From Nitrospira_E sp052156535 (lineage in GTDB: Bacteria > Nitrospirota > Nitrospiria > Nitrospirales > UBA8639): a DNA stretch of 64,000 nucleotides. Below the pieces are notes generated by a model. The model made no database searches and was not told where the DNA came from. It saw only the letters and a program-made list of their open reading frames with translations. The stretch is from positions 124,001 through 188,000 of the forward strand of contig NZ_JBQKUP010000039.1 of NCBI RefSeq assembly GCF_052156535.1, written 5' to 3'. A program made the position numbers and the translations under genes. Of this stretch, positions 32,742 through 41,875 are shown one piece after another. Within the stretch, counting starts at the first letter, position 1; the number at the start of each line of letters is the position of its first letter.

Positions 32742-34919
32742 ATGACATTCCTCATTCTTATTCCCCTCCTTCCTCTGATGGCTGTTCTGGTTCTCGTGCT
32801 GGGGAAACCCTGGCTTGGAGAGCAAGGCCATAGGATCGGCATTCCTGCGATGGCTTTCTCATTTGTTTTTTCTGCCGTCGCGTTTGCTCGAGTCGCATCA
32901 GACGGGGCTTTCTCCATTCCACTCTACCGACTGTTCAAATCGGGAGACCTGGTTGTAGATTTGGGTCTCTACGTCGACCAGCTCACAGTCTTGCTTCTGC
33001 TCTTGGTGACCGGTGTGAGCAGCGTGGTGCATGTGTATGCGTCACGTTATATGATCGGCGATCCCCGGTATAACCGTTTCTTTGCGGTCATCGCGCTGTT
33101 TACGTTTTCGATGATCATGCTGGTTATGAGCAATAATCTGCTCATGTTGTTTGTGTTCTGGGAGATCATGGGAATTTGTTCTTACTTGTTAATTTCTCAT
33201 TGGGGGGAGCGGCAATCATCTGCTCAGGCGGCGACCAAGGCCTTTCTCGTGAATTCGGTCGCGGATGTGGGCTTGGGCTTTGGAGTCATTCTGACCTATT
33301 CCACTTTTGGAACACTGGATATTCAGACGATTTTAGGGGAAGCCTCATCCATACAGGGAAACACCGTCAACCTGTTCGGCTGGCTAGGGCTGGACGTGCC
33401 CGTTCATATCCTCACGCTCATTACACTTTTTCTTTTCCTGGGAGCCATGGGAAAGTCCGCACAAGTGCCGTTCCATGTCTGGCTCCCCTTTGCCATGGAA
33501 GCGCCCACACCCGTTTCTGCGTTGATTCACGCCGCGACCATGGTGAATGCCGGCCCATTTTTGTTGGTTCGCATGAGTCCCCTCGTGATGCTTTCGCCAG
33601 AAGCCATGACCGTCATTGCATTGATCGGAGGGGTGACCGCACTTTTTGCAACCCTTGTCTCCCTGACTCAGGTGGATATTAAGCGCATGCTGGCGTTTTC
33701 CACCATCGGTCAAATCGGTTTCATGATCATGACCTGCGGAGTCGGAGCCTTTGTCGTCTCTATTTTTCATATGTTGGCCCATGGATGTTTGAAAGGATTT
33801 TTATTTCTATCGACGGGAAATGCACTTCGTTCTGTTGGCTCCCATGGACATGTGTCTTCGTCGCATGTTCCTCATGGGTCATCAATGCTTTCTATGGGGC
33901 CCTTAGTGTTAGGAGCTTTGCTGTTGGCCTGTCTTCCGCCGTTCCTCATCTTTTTCGGGCCGTATGAGCAATTGTGGATGATTCAATCGGGATCCTCCGC
34001 CCAATGGACATTTTGGGTTTTGGGATTTCTGACGGTATTTTTTTCTGCCATGTATGTCATGCGTGGTGTCCTGGTCTTGTTTGGTCAACCGCATTCAATG
34101 GGTCATGGAGGTGGAATGGGGAGGCAGGCCATCCAGCCTCGTTTCTTTTCCCCCATCCACTTTCTGGGAATTTTGGCTGTCATTGGAATTATTGGAAGCC
34201 TGTTGCTGGTCTTATGGAGTTGGTTTTCGGAATTTCTGTCCCCTGTCGTGGGACATCGGATGGCTCAGATTCCAAAGGAAACTTCGAGTGAGACCGGCTT
34301 GCAACTTCTTGTTGCATTTGCTGTGGCTGTTCTCGGTGTCGCGGTTGGGTACTTTTCCTTGACAAAATTTTCGGGTTCCTGGTTCCAACAATCGGAAATG
34401 AGCAAGCGATGGTATGTCCACTTTCTGAATAAATTGTATTTCGATGAAATATATGAAGCGTATGTTGTGGTGCCCACTCTCCGGTTGGCCCGCTGGCTAT
34501 GGCGGGTTGTCGACCGGAATGTGTTTGACGCCCTGATCATGGGAATCGCAAATGTGTCGGTGTTGGCGGCGAAGTGGATGTGGCGGGTGGTGGACCTTCG
34601 GGGAATTGACGGGCTGGTCGTAGGTTTGGGACGGAATAGCGTAGGAATAGCCGGTTGGCTCTGGCGGGTGGTGGACCTTCGCGGCGTCGATCGGGTCGTC
34701 GTGGGTATCGGCCAACGGAGCCTAGGTATCGCCAATTGGCTATGGAAAAGAATCGAGATCAAGGTTCTCGACAAGAATGTGGTTCGTGCCGGGAATCAAG
34801 CCGCGAGTACAGGGAATATGATGCAGGAACTAGAACCTCGCACATTACAGCACCATTTACTGGTCATGATTTTCTGGCTGATTGTGGGGATTGGGTTGTT
34901 GTTTTGGTTTGTCATGTGA
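32742..34919 (+). CDS. NuoL/MrpA-N-like subunit with 27-residue repeats, DabB candidate
   Basis: 725 residues, about 16 helices; longer than normal NuoL (about 610-660). The core is NuoL-like: VYASRYMIGDPRYNRFFAV, LLMLFVFWEIMGICSYLLIS (TM5 Glu), KSAQVPFHVWLPFAMEAPTP with VSALIHAATMVNAGP, TQVDIKRMLAFSTIGQIGFM and HMLAHGCLKGFLFLSTGN. In two-gene DAB systems a protein of this class (DabB) partners DabA. At residues 585-692 a W-L-W-R-V-V-D unit repeats four times before the last helix (FWLIVGIGLLFWFV). The repeat may form amphipathic helices along the membrane, possibly a brace like NuoL's lateral helix or a docking site for DabA; that is inference. Confidence 0.92.
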   Translation: MTFLILIPLLPLMAVLVLVLGKPWLGEQGHRIGIPAMAFSFVFSAVAFARVASDGAFSIPLYRLFKSGDLVVDLGLYVDQLTVLLLLLVTGVSSVVHVYASRYMIGDPRYNRFFAVIALFTFSMIMLVMSNNLLMLFVFWEIMGICSYLLISHWGERQSSAQAATKAFLVNSVADVGLGFGVILTYSTFGTLDIQTILGEASSIQGNTVNLFGWLGLDVPVHILTLITLFLFLGAMGKSAQVPFHVWLPFAMEAPTPVSALIHAATMVNAGPFLLVRMSPLVMLSPEAMTVIALIGGVTALFATLVSLTQVDIKRMLAFSTIGQIGFMIMTCGVGAFVVSIFHMLAHGCLKGFLFLSTGNALRSVGSHGHVSSSHVPHGSSMLSMGPLVLGALLLACLPPFLIFFGPYEQLWMIQSGSSAQWTFWVLGFLTVFFSAMYVMRGVLVLFGQPHSMGHGGGMGRQAIQPRFFSPIHFLGILAVIGIIGSLLLVLWSWFSEFLSPVVGHRMAQIPKETSSETGLQLLVAFAVAVLGVAVGYFSLTKFSGSWFQQSEMSKRWYVHFLNKLYFDEIYEAYVVVPTLRLARWLWRVVDRNVFDALIMGIANVSVLAAKWMWRVVDLRGIDGLVVGLGRNSVGIAGWLWRVVDLRGVDRVVVGIGQRSLGIANWLWKRIEIKVLDKNVVRAGNQAASTGNMMQELEPRTLQHHLLVMIFWLIVGIGLLFWFVM
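34494..34817 (+). repeat. Four 81-bp coding repeats (27 aa) in the NuoL-like gene
   Basis: Units start at 34494, 34575, 34656 and 34737; each encodes W-[LM]-W-[RK] then V-V-D or I-E-I and a Gly/Val/Ile-rich stretch ending LAAK, GIAG or GIAN. The middle units share long nucleotide identity (TGGCGGGTGGTGGACCTTCG), so duplication was recent or is maintained. The fourth unit is divergent. Confidence 0.85.
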
Positions 34920-35054
34920 TTCCACCGGTAGCTTGTCAGTGATTATTGGGAAACGAACACGATACGGCAATTCAAAATCGGAGTGTGTGAAAAACGAGAG
35001 GGCGTCTTTCATGTCCTGGATGTACCATGACCGGCATGTCATGAAGGGGAGACT

Positions 35055-36563
35055 ATGAATACAATCTTCACTGAACATCTGTTGAGTATCATGATTGCGA
35101 TGCCGTTTTTGGGCATTGGGATCATTGCCTGTATTCAGGATCAGGAATGGATTCGGCGTGTGGCTCTGGGGTGTACGCTGGGTGACGCTGTTCTTGCACT
35201 TGTGCTGCTGAGAGAATTTGATTTTTCCACTCAAAGCATGCAATTCGTGGAGCGGATGGCATGGATGCCGACCTTTAATATTCAATATGCTGTCGGAGTG
35301 GATGGAATTAGTCTTCTTCTGGTTTTACTTACGACTTTGCTCTGTCCCTTTTGCGTCCTCTGCTCCTGGCAATCAATTACCACCCGTGTACGCTCCTTTA
35401 TGGCGATGATTCTGTTGGTCGAAGGGGCCATGATTGTGGTGTTTACCGCTCTGGACCTGTTTTTGTTTTTTATGTTGTGGGAAGTCACGATGATTCCCAT
35501 GTATTTCATGATCATTCTCTGGGGTGGGCCCCAACGCATAGCGGCCGGCATCAAATTCGTCTTGTACAGTTTGTCAGGAAGCCTGATTTTACTCTTGGCG
35601 ATACTCGGGTTGTACGTGGAAGGGGGGCGGACATTCGATATTTTAGCGTTGGCGGAGAACACCTATTCCCCCGACGCCCAGTTTTGGATATTTCTGGCAT
35701 TCTTCCTAGCCTTTGCCATTAAATTACCCATGTTGCCCTTTCACACCTGGCTACCGGATGCCCATTCCGAAGCTCCCACGGCTGGAAGCGTTCTTTTGGC
35801 AGGAGTGCTGTTAAAAATGGGTGGATATGGATTTTTACGATTTTGTCTCCCCATGTTTCCTGAAGCCTCAGTGACCTTTGCCCCGTTTATCTTGTGGTTA
35901 TCAGTGGCGGCTATTGTGTATGGAGGATATATGGCCTTGGCCCAGTCTGACCTGAAAAAGCTTGTGGCCTACTCGTCCATTTCGCATATGGGATTCGTGA
36001 CACTGGGAATTTTCGTGTTCAATAACCATGGTATTCAAGGAGCCATCTTGCAGATGGTGAACCATGGGATTACTACAGGAGCCCTCTTTTTGGCTGTCGG
36101 GCAATTGTATGATCGGACCCATAGCCGGTCGATTCAGGATTATGGAGGATTGCAAAAATCGATGCCCCGGTTTGTGGCACTTTTTTGTCTGTTTTCGGTG
36201 GCATCCTTTGGACTGCCTGGCACGTGTAATTTTATTGGAGAATTTTTGGTCTTGGTCGGAACGTCTTTTGAAAGCTATTTCAAGGTGTTGTGGGCCATGG
36301 GGGGCATTGTCCTCGCTGCTGCCTATATGCTCTGGATGCTCCAACGGGTGGTGTTGGGTCAACCAAAAAATTCGACCATTGCACAACTATCGGATCTGAA
36401 TATGCGAGAGTTGGTGACGGTGATCCCTCTTGCGGTTTTAATCTTGGGGATCGGCTTGTACCCGTCACCACTCATGGAAATGATGGATTCGAGCGTCACG
36501 CACTTGGCTCAGCATATGGCACAGTACCAGGTGGGGATAATCCACGAGGTGTCCCTTCGGTGA
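35055..36563 (+). CDS. NuoM-like proton-channel subunit
   Basis: 502 residues, about 14 helices. NuoM-type motifs: YAVGVDGISLLLVLLTTLLC, FLFFMLWEVTMIPMYFMIIL (TM5 Glu), IKLPMLPFHTWLPDAHSEAP with TAGSVLLAGVLLKMGGYGFL, QSDLKKLVAYSSISHMGFV and GLPGTCNFIGEFLVL. It is 135 bp downstream of the NuoL-like gene and ends the run. With the MrpD-like and NuoL-like proteins it gives three antiporter-like channels, but the complex I peripheral arm is absent, so the coupling partner is likely DabA or pure ion antiport. Confidence 0.93.
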   Translation: MNTIFTEHLLSIMIAMPFLGIGIIACIQDQEWIRRVALGCTLGDAVLALVLLREFDFSTQSMQFVERMAWMPTFNIQYAVGVDGISLLLVLLTTLLCPFCVLCSWQSITTRVRSFMAMILLVEGAMIVVFTALDLFLFFMLWEVTMIPMYFMIILWGGPQRIAAGIKFVLYSLSGSLILLLAILGLYVEGGRTFDILALAENTYSPDAQFWIFLAFFLAFAIKLPMLPFHTWLPDAHSEAPTAGSVLLAGVLLKMGGYGFLRFCLPMFPEASVTFAPFILWLSVAAIVYGGYMALAQSDLKKLVAYSSISHMGFVTLGIFVFNNHGIQGAILQMVNHGITTGALFLAVGQLYDRTHSRSIQDYGGLQKSMPRFVALFCLFSVASFGLPGTCNFIGEFLVLVGTSFESYFKVLWAMGGIVLAAAYMLWMLQRVVLGQPKNSTIAQLSDLNMRELVTVIPLAVLILGIGLYPSPLMEMMDSSVTHLAQHMAQYQVGIIHEVSLR

Positions 36564-37031
36564 GGGACGAAGCCGGTAATCGTGATAAAGACGATAGTTT
36601 CCGATGAACCATGGCTTGGACAGCTCTCGGTTGGTGAGCACGAGAGATAACGATTAAACCTCTCCCATTCCCAATACCCCTCCGCGCCAACATTTTCTCC
36701 TTTCATCTTTCCCCATTGATCCCCTGCGAATTGAAACAGTGTCGGTGGTGCTCCTTGGGGATATTAACAGGTCATTCTGACCTCTTTGAGCAGCTTCTTC
36801 CTTGTTCCTGCAGGTTTTCTCAAGTGTCCTATCCAGAATGCCGAGAATAATCTTCACTGCTCTCTCTGGTGGCGGAAGCCTTCCCGGTCACTAAGGTTGG
36901 CCATGGCACCCAGAAGAGAAGATTGAAGCCATATAGGCCCAAAGTTACCAACCAGTCTTGAATGCTCAGGTGTCATTGATAGTAGAGAACCTGAGGTGAG
37001 GAGAGGCGGTAAACGTGAAGGAGCAGGCACT
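36564..37031. other. Intergenic region, no supported gene
   Basis: 468 bp. A short inverted repeat CTCTCG/CGAGAG (about 36621/36640) is the only structure noticed. ORFs here are overlapping and unconvincing. Confidence 0.45.
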
Positions 37032-38111
37032 ATGAAACTGGGGAACACTTTACTTGTGGCAGTGGCATGTACCGTGGTGGTCGGGTGTGTGAGTCAACAA
37101 TCACATGAACGTGCCCTCCAAGAATACGAAAAAAATCATGAGTCCACGATAGCGGAACTTGAACGCTTGCAGCAGGCTGTTGAAGAGAAGCAAACTGAAG
37201 TCCTGCAGCTTCAAGAAACCAAGACGGCTCTTGAGCATACCGTTGAAGTGCAAGATCAAATGAAGGAAGAAGAATTAGCCGCCGTCCAACAAGAAGTGGA
37301 AGCATTGTATACGGAAATTCGAAAACTCGTAAACTCGGAAGGAGCCGGTTCTTTGACCGATCCACTTTTTGGAGGAGAGCCGGTGGATTTTCACGATTTG
37401 GCAGCCGCCCTCACAAAGGTCAGGTCGGGTTTAGATGGGCAAATCCGACAGATGTCTCACCTTCGTGAACAGAATGGTCAGTTGGAAAAAGAGCTTTTGG
37501 GGTTGGAGGCCCGGCTCAAAGAAGTGGAGCGTTTAAAACATGAATTGGAATTGGTCCGAAAAGCTCGGGAGGCTCAGGAAGCGCAACTGGAGAAGGTCAA
37601 ATATGAAGTTCTCACAGTCGGAGAGGAGATAGATCGCATTACCAAGGCGCTTGAGGACAAATTTGGCAACAGTCTGGTGGTGACCCAACATCATGATCGA
37701 TTAGTCCTGACCATGCTGGGACAAGTCCTGTTTGAATCGGGTGAAGCAGATTTGACCCCTCTGGGCCTCAGGATAATGAAGCAGGTGGGCCAGGTGTTAG
37801 CGACCGTGCCGGGAAAAAATATTCAAGTGGAAGGTCACACGGACAACCACCGTATCTATGGACAACTACAAAAACAGTACCCCACTAATTGGGAACTTTC
37901 AACCGCCCGCGCCACGACAGTGTTACGGTATCTGATTGAACAAACCGGAATGGATCCAAAACAATTTTCAGCGACGGGCTATGCTGATATGCGACCGGTG
38001 ATGACGAATGAGACCGAAGAGGGAAGAGCTCAAAATCGTCGTGTGGAAATTGTCCTCTATCCGGAACGAGTGATTCAGGGCAATGAAACTGTGGCGACAC
38101 TCGCCCCGTAA
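37032..38111 (+). CDS. OmpA-family peptidoglycan-binding lipoprotein with coiled coil
   Basis: The start is ATG 37032 (GGAG upstream), giving a lipoprotein signal MKLGNTLLVAVACTVVVGC with lipid-bearing Cys19; an open extension to 36996 is not needed. About 359 residues. Residues ~25-210 are coiled coil (heptads rich in Glu, Leu, Lys). An OmpA C-terminal domain follows (FESGEADLTPLG, QVEGHTDNHRI, NWELSTARATTVLRYLI, GYADMRPV, NRRVEIVLYP), which binds peptidoglycan. It should link the outer membrane to the cell wall. A stem-loop covers its stop codon. Confidence 0.88.
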   Translation: MKLGNTLLVAVACTVVVGCVSQQSHERALQEYEKNHESTIAELERLQQAVEEKQTEVLQLQETKTALEHTVEVQDQMKEEELAAVQQEVEALYTEIRKLVNSEGAGSLTDPLFGGEPVDFHDLAAALTKVRSGLDGQIRQMSHLREQNGQLEKELLGLEARLKEVERLKHELELVRKAREAQEAQLEKVKYEVLTVGEEIDRITKALEDKFGNSLVVTQHHDRLVLTMLGQVLFESGEADLTPLGLRIMKQVGQVLATVPGKNIQVEGHTDNHRIYGQLQKQYPTNWELSTARATTVLRYLIEQTGMDPKQFSATGYADMRPVMTNETEEGRAQNRRVEIVLYPERVIQGNETVATLAP

Positions 38112-38122
38112 TAAGGGGCGAG
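38100..38122. terminator. Hairpin overlapping the OmpA-family stop codon
   Basis: CTCGCCCC, loop GTAATAA (contains the TAA stop), GGGGCGAG. It is eight GC-rich pairs without a T-run. It could protect or end the message between convergent genes. Confidence 0.5.
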
Positions 38123-38252
38123 GGCGACAACAAACAATTTGGCTTCAGAAGTGATTCACCATTTCATTCCTCTCTTGTATCGAGCCATGCGTCAACCTTG
38201 CTGCAGAGATGCCGTTTCTTTTCCCTATCCTATTATCTGACTTCTCCAATCA

Positions 38253-39845
38253 TTAATGTGCCGGCGGTTCTGTGGGATTGCCCGGGATACTTAAGCTATG
38301 GTGTTGGATGAGTCCGGTCTCGTATAAATATGCTGTCGTCGGATCCAACAAAAAATACACGGAAAACAGGCCGACACTTGCCATGGTCAACGTATAGGGA
38401 AGTGCCATCCATACCATTTTTCCATAGGATAAGCGGATAACTGGAGCCAGTGAGGAGGTTAATAAAAATAAAAATGCGGCTTGTCCGTTAGGGGTTGCCA
38501 CACTGGGGATATTCGTGCCGGTATTAATGGCAACGGCCAAAAGGTCAAATTGGTCGCGGGTAATGGTTCCCGCCTGGAAGGCACGGAGCACTTCCTGAAT
38601 GTAAACCGTCGCAACAAAGACGTTGTCACTGATAGCCGAAAGAATACCATTGGCCAGATAAAACATGCCGATTTGATGAGATCCTTGCAAACTTAATCCA
38701 TACCCGATGATGCCGGAAAACAGATTCTGATCCTGGATGACCGCTACAATGGCGAAAAAGACGACGAGGAGAGCCGTGAAAGGAAGCGCTTCCTTAAACG
38801 CCTCTCCAAGTTGATGCTCTTCGATAATCCCGTTAAAGGCGGTAATAAATACGATCACCGTGAGTCCAATGATTCCCACCTCCGCCAGGTGAAAGGCTAA
38901 AGCAACAATCAGCCAAATGCCGGCAATCGCTTGAATAATAAGCTTGGCCGTGTCCCCGGAATCCCGTCGGTTCTGTTGTTCAGTTTCGAATTCCACCAAA
39001 ATGAGGCGAACGGGGTCCGGGAGTTGAAAGCCATAATCAAACCATCGTATTTTTTCAACAAACATACAGGTGAACAATCCCGTGGCTAAAACTGGAAGTG
39101 TCACAGGGGCCATGCGCAAAAAGAACTCCATAAATTCCCAGCCCGCCTTGTCGGCGATCAATAAATTTTGGGGTTCCCCCACGAGAGTACAGACTCCGCC
39201 CAATGCTGTTCCCACCGCTCCATGCATTAATAAATTTCGAAGAAATCCTCGGAAGTTGTCTAAATTTTCCCGGTGAAGCGAGCCGATTTCATGATCGCTT
39301 GTCGAATCATGAGAGGTTTGAGACGATTTGCCAGATGCCACCCGGTGGTAAATGTTATAAAAACCTAAGGCGACGGCAATGATGACGGCCGTGACCGTCA
39401 AGGCATCGAGAAATGCCGAAAGGAAGGCACCCATGATGGAAAACAAGAGTCCCAACAAAATTTTTGAACGGACGCCTAATAAAATTTTTGTAAACAGAAA
39501 CAAGAGCAAATCTTTCATGAAGTAAATCCCGGCCACCATGAAAATCAATAACAGGATCACCTGAAAATTATTGAGCGCTTCATGATAGACCGTAGCGGGT
39601 GTCGTCATTCCCAATAGGACGGCTTCAAGTGCGAGCAAGCCACCGGGTTGTAGCGGATAACTTTTGAGAGCCAGAGCCAGCGTAAAAATAAACTCCAGGA
39701 TGAGGACCCATCCGGTGTAAAACGACCCAATGCTCATCAATAAGATGGGATTGAGGATTAAAAATCCAAGAATGGTCAGCTTGTACCAGGTTGGAGTGTG
39801 GTTCAGGAAATTCTGTATGAGCGCTTGAGGGACTGTTGTCTTCAT
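38253..39845 (-). CDS. nhaB: Na+/H+ antiporter NhaB
   Basis: 530 residues, about 12 helices, inner membrane. The start MKTTVPQALIQNFLNHTPTW, WVLILEFIFTLALALKSYPL, GGLLALEAVLLGMTTP, FMVAGIYFMKDLLLFLFTKI, SAFLDALTVTAVIIAVALGF with YNIYHRVASG, and SDNVFVATVYIQEVL are close to E. coli NhaB along its length. NhaB expels Na+ in exchange for H+, supporting pH and sodium homeostasis. It follows the SulP at 40044-41753 on the same strand (198 bp apart); a Na+-coupled anion importer next to a Na+ exporter makes a plausible sodium cycle. The remnant at 12661-13290 is a decayed second copy. Confidence 0.95.
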   Translation of the reverse strand: MKTTVPQALIQNFLNHTPTWYKLTILGFLILNPILLMSIGSFYTGWVLILEFIFTLALALKSYPLQPGGLLALEAVLLGMTTPATVYHEALNNFQVILLLIFMVAGIYFMKDLLLFLFTKILLGVRSKILLGLLFSIMGAFLSAFLDALTVTAVIIAVALGFYNIYHRVASGKSSQTSHDSTSDHEIGSLHRENLDNFRGFLRNLLMHGAVGTALGGVCTLVGEPQNLLIADKAGWEFMEFFLRMAPVTLPVLATGLFTCMFVEKIRWFDYGFQLPDPVRLILVEFETEQQNRRDSGDTAKLIIQAIAGIWLIVALAFHLAEVGIIGLTVIVFITAFNGIIEEHQLGEAFKEALPFTALLVVFFAIVAVIQDQNLFSGIIGYGLSLQGSHQIGMFYLANGILSAISDNVFVATVYIQEVLRAFQAGTITRDQFDLLAVAINTGTNIPSVATPNGQAAFLFLLTSSLAPVIRLSYGKMVWMALPYTLTMASVGLFSVYFLLDPTTAYLYETGLIQHHSLSIPGNPTEPPAH

Positions 39846-40043
39846 TTCAGTTGGGTAACCTTTCGGACCGATGGTTCCAGATAGAGTCTGACTGATTAAA
39901 CCAATACTACTAGGCCCAATACACTGATTGGTGATCTTTCTCGCATCCAGGCCTTTAAAGGAGTGGGTGCAGGGCCGAGTTTCTCAGCTCCACTATGAAT
40001 GCTTTTTCAGAAACAGAGAAGGCTATGTATCAAAAAACATACC

Positions 40044-41753
40044 TCATGAAAGTTCTGGATGTTTGGATTGAATTTCTGTGGGAGCGACATCGTACGGATG
40101 AGTGGATCCGCCTATATGAGCGGCGTGGCGTAATGCATCCAACCGAAGAGGGTATCGATGCTCAGGTGGGACCTGATCGAGCACCCCGAGTCCTTTGAGA
40201 ACTCGAGCGACTCCCGGACGCATACCCACGAAAAAGACATCCTGCTGATGAGTTTTCACCATCACCAGCATGTCTTCGATGGCTAATGCAGCGGTTCCGT
40301 CGATGGAAGGTACCGATGTGAGATCGAGAACCACGCTTGAAAAGGTATTGAAACTTTTCACCGATTCTAATCGACGAACCATGTCTTTAGCTGATCCGAA
40401 GCTCATCGGCCCATTCACATGAATCATGATAATGCGCTCACGGTTTCGGTCCAGGATGCGTTGCTCCTCTTTCGACAGCGGTGTTTCTTTCGAGGTACCC
40501 GTGATCACACTGAGATTTTCAAGTTCCAGATCGGCCATTCGCTTCACGAACATCACGCTGGCCAGTACTACGCCAATGCCCACCGCCGTGATGAGGTCGA
40601 TCAACACCGTGACCAACAAGACTACGATCATCACCAGAACCTCGGTTCGTGGAGCTTGCGCCATATGTTTCAGAAATCGCCAATCAATAATATCGAATCC
40701 GACCTTGATAAGCAGACCGGCGAGGACCGCAAGTGGAATTTTTTCGGCCAGAGGTCCTAAGCCAAGCAGGGTGCCGAGAAGGACAACTGCCATAAACATG
40801 CCAGAGAGAGGTGTGCGGCCTCCGGTTCGAATGTTTGCCACGGATCGCATAGTAGCGCCGGCTCCAGGAAGGCCTCCGAAAAACCCCGCAGCCATATTGC
40901 CAATGCCCTGGCCGATCAGTTCCCGGTTGGAGTCATGTTGGGTCCGTGTCATGTTGTCACACACGAGAGATGTCAGTAGGCTGTCAATTGTTCCCAATAA
41001 TGCCAGGACGAGGGCTTCTTCGACCATTACGACGAGAGCATTGGTATGCATGGTCGGCCAAATCGGCGTGGGAAATCCTGTAGGAATATCTCCGATAACC
41101 GGAAGAGTTGGAAAGAACATCTCAGCGACCATCGTTCCAACGATGAGAGCCAACAACACCGGGGGAAGGCGTTTGCCGATAGAGGCGGGAGTGAGATAGA
41201 CAATGGCCAATGTGAGAGACCCCACCAACATGGCGGGGAGAGAAAATGATGCGAGGTACTCAGGCATGGCCATGAGGTTGGCCACGACTTTGGACTTCGC
41301 TTCCAAACCGAGAAAGGGGGCAACCTGAAGAATGAGAATAATTCCTCCGATGCCGCTCATGAATCCTGAAATGACCGGATAGGGGACCAAGGTGATATAC
41401 CGACCAAACCCCATCAGTCCAAATAAGACTTGAAAAACCCCGCCGAGGATGACAGCCGTAAATGCCAATGCCGGTTCATCGGCAAAGTTCAAGATGATGC
41501 CGGCCATCACCACGGTCATTGGACCGGTCGGTCCTGAGGCCTGTGCAGGAGTCCCGCCGAAGAGGGCTGCGAAAAACCCCACAAAAATAGCTCCATACAG
41601 ACCGGCAATGGCCCCGAGTCCGGATGTCACTCCGAAGGCCAAGGCTAACGGTAAGGCCACGACCGCGGCCACTAAACCACCATACAGGTCTCCCCGTATG
41701 TTATTGAAATGAAGACCATTAACCCATGAAAGCACTGGAGAAGTAGCAGCCAT
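40044..41753 (-). CDS. SulP family anion transporter with STAS domain
   Basis: 569 residues. Near-repeat of the 545-2236 protein: LHFNNIRGDLYGG, VALPLALAFGVTSGLGAIAG, SGPTGPMTVVMAGI, DNMTRTQHDSNRELIGQGIG, GGLPGAGATMRSVANI and STAS region GPMSFGSAKDMVRRLES, LDLTSVPSIDGTAALA. Candidate Na+-coupled bicarbonate or sulfate importer. No Shine-Dalgarno before the ATG: the upstream strand reads CCTCCCTCC, the opposite sense, so the start could be downstream. It lies 198 bp before nhaB on the same strand. Confidence 0.92.
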   Translation of the reverse strand: MAATSPVLSWVNGLHFNNIRGDLYGGLVAAVVALPLALAFGVTSGLGAIAGLYGAIFVGFFAALFGGTPAQASGPTGPMTVVMAGIILNFADEPALAFTAVILGGVFQVLFGLMGFGRYITLVPYPVISGFMSGIGGIILILQVAPFLGLEAKSKVVANLMAMPEYLASFSLPAMLVGSLTLAIVYLTPASIGKRLPPVLLALIVGTMVAEMFFPTLPVIGDIPTGFPTPIWPTMHTNALVVMVEEALVLALLGTIDSLLTSLVCDNMTRTQHDSNRELIGQGIGNMAAGFFGGLPGAGATMRSVANIRTGGRTPLSGMFMAVVLLGTLLGLGPLAEKIPLAVLAGLLIKVGFDIIDWRFLKHMAQAPRTEVLVMIVVLLVTVLIDLITAVGIGVVLASVMFVKRMADLELENLSVITGTSKETPLSKEEQRILDRNRERIIMIHVNGPMSFGSAKDMVRRLESVKSFNTFSSVVLDLTSVPSIDGTAALAIEDMLVMVKTHQQDVFFVGMRPGVARVLKGLGVLDQVPPEHRYPLRLDALRHAAHIGGSTHPYDVAPTEIQSKHPELS

Positions 41754-41875
41754 TTTTCAGGAGGGAGGCGGTAGATTCGAATGATAGGTCACAAAAGCTG
41801 CCAGGAAAAGATACCCCACGTGCATGGCGTTGGTTACCAATCAATCAGGCCGAAATTAATTGACGAGACCATCGA

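Noticed and set aside
39995..40198. 67-codon plus-strand ORF
   Set aside because: Overlaps the SulP 3' end antisense and has no ribosome binding site.
40426..41199. 257-codon plus-strand ORF
   Set aside because: Antisense to the third SulP gene; rich in Arg/Thr/Pro as expected for the complement of membrane codons.
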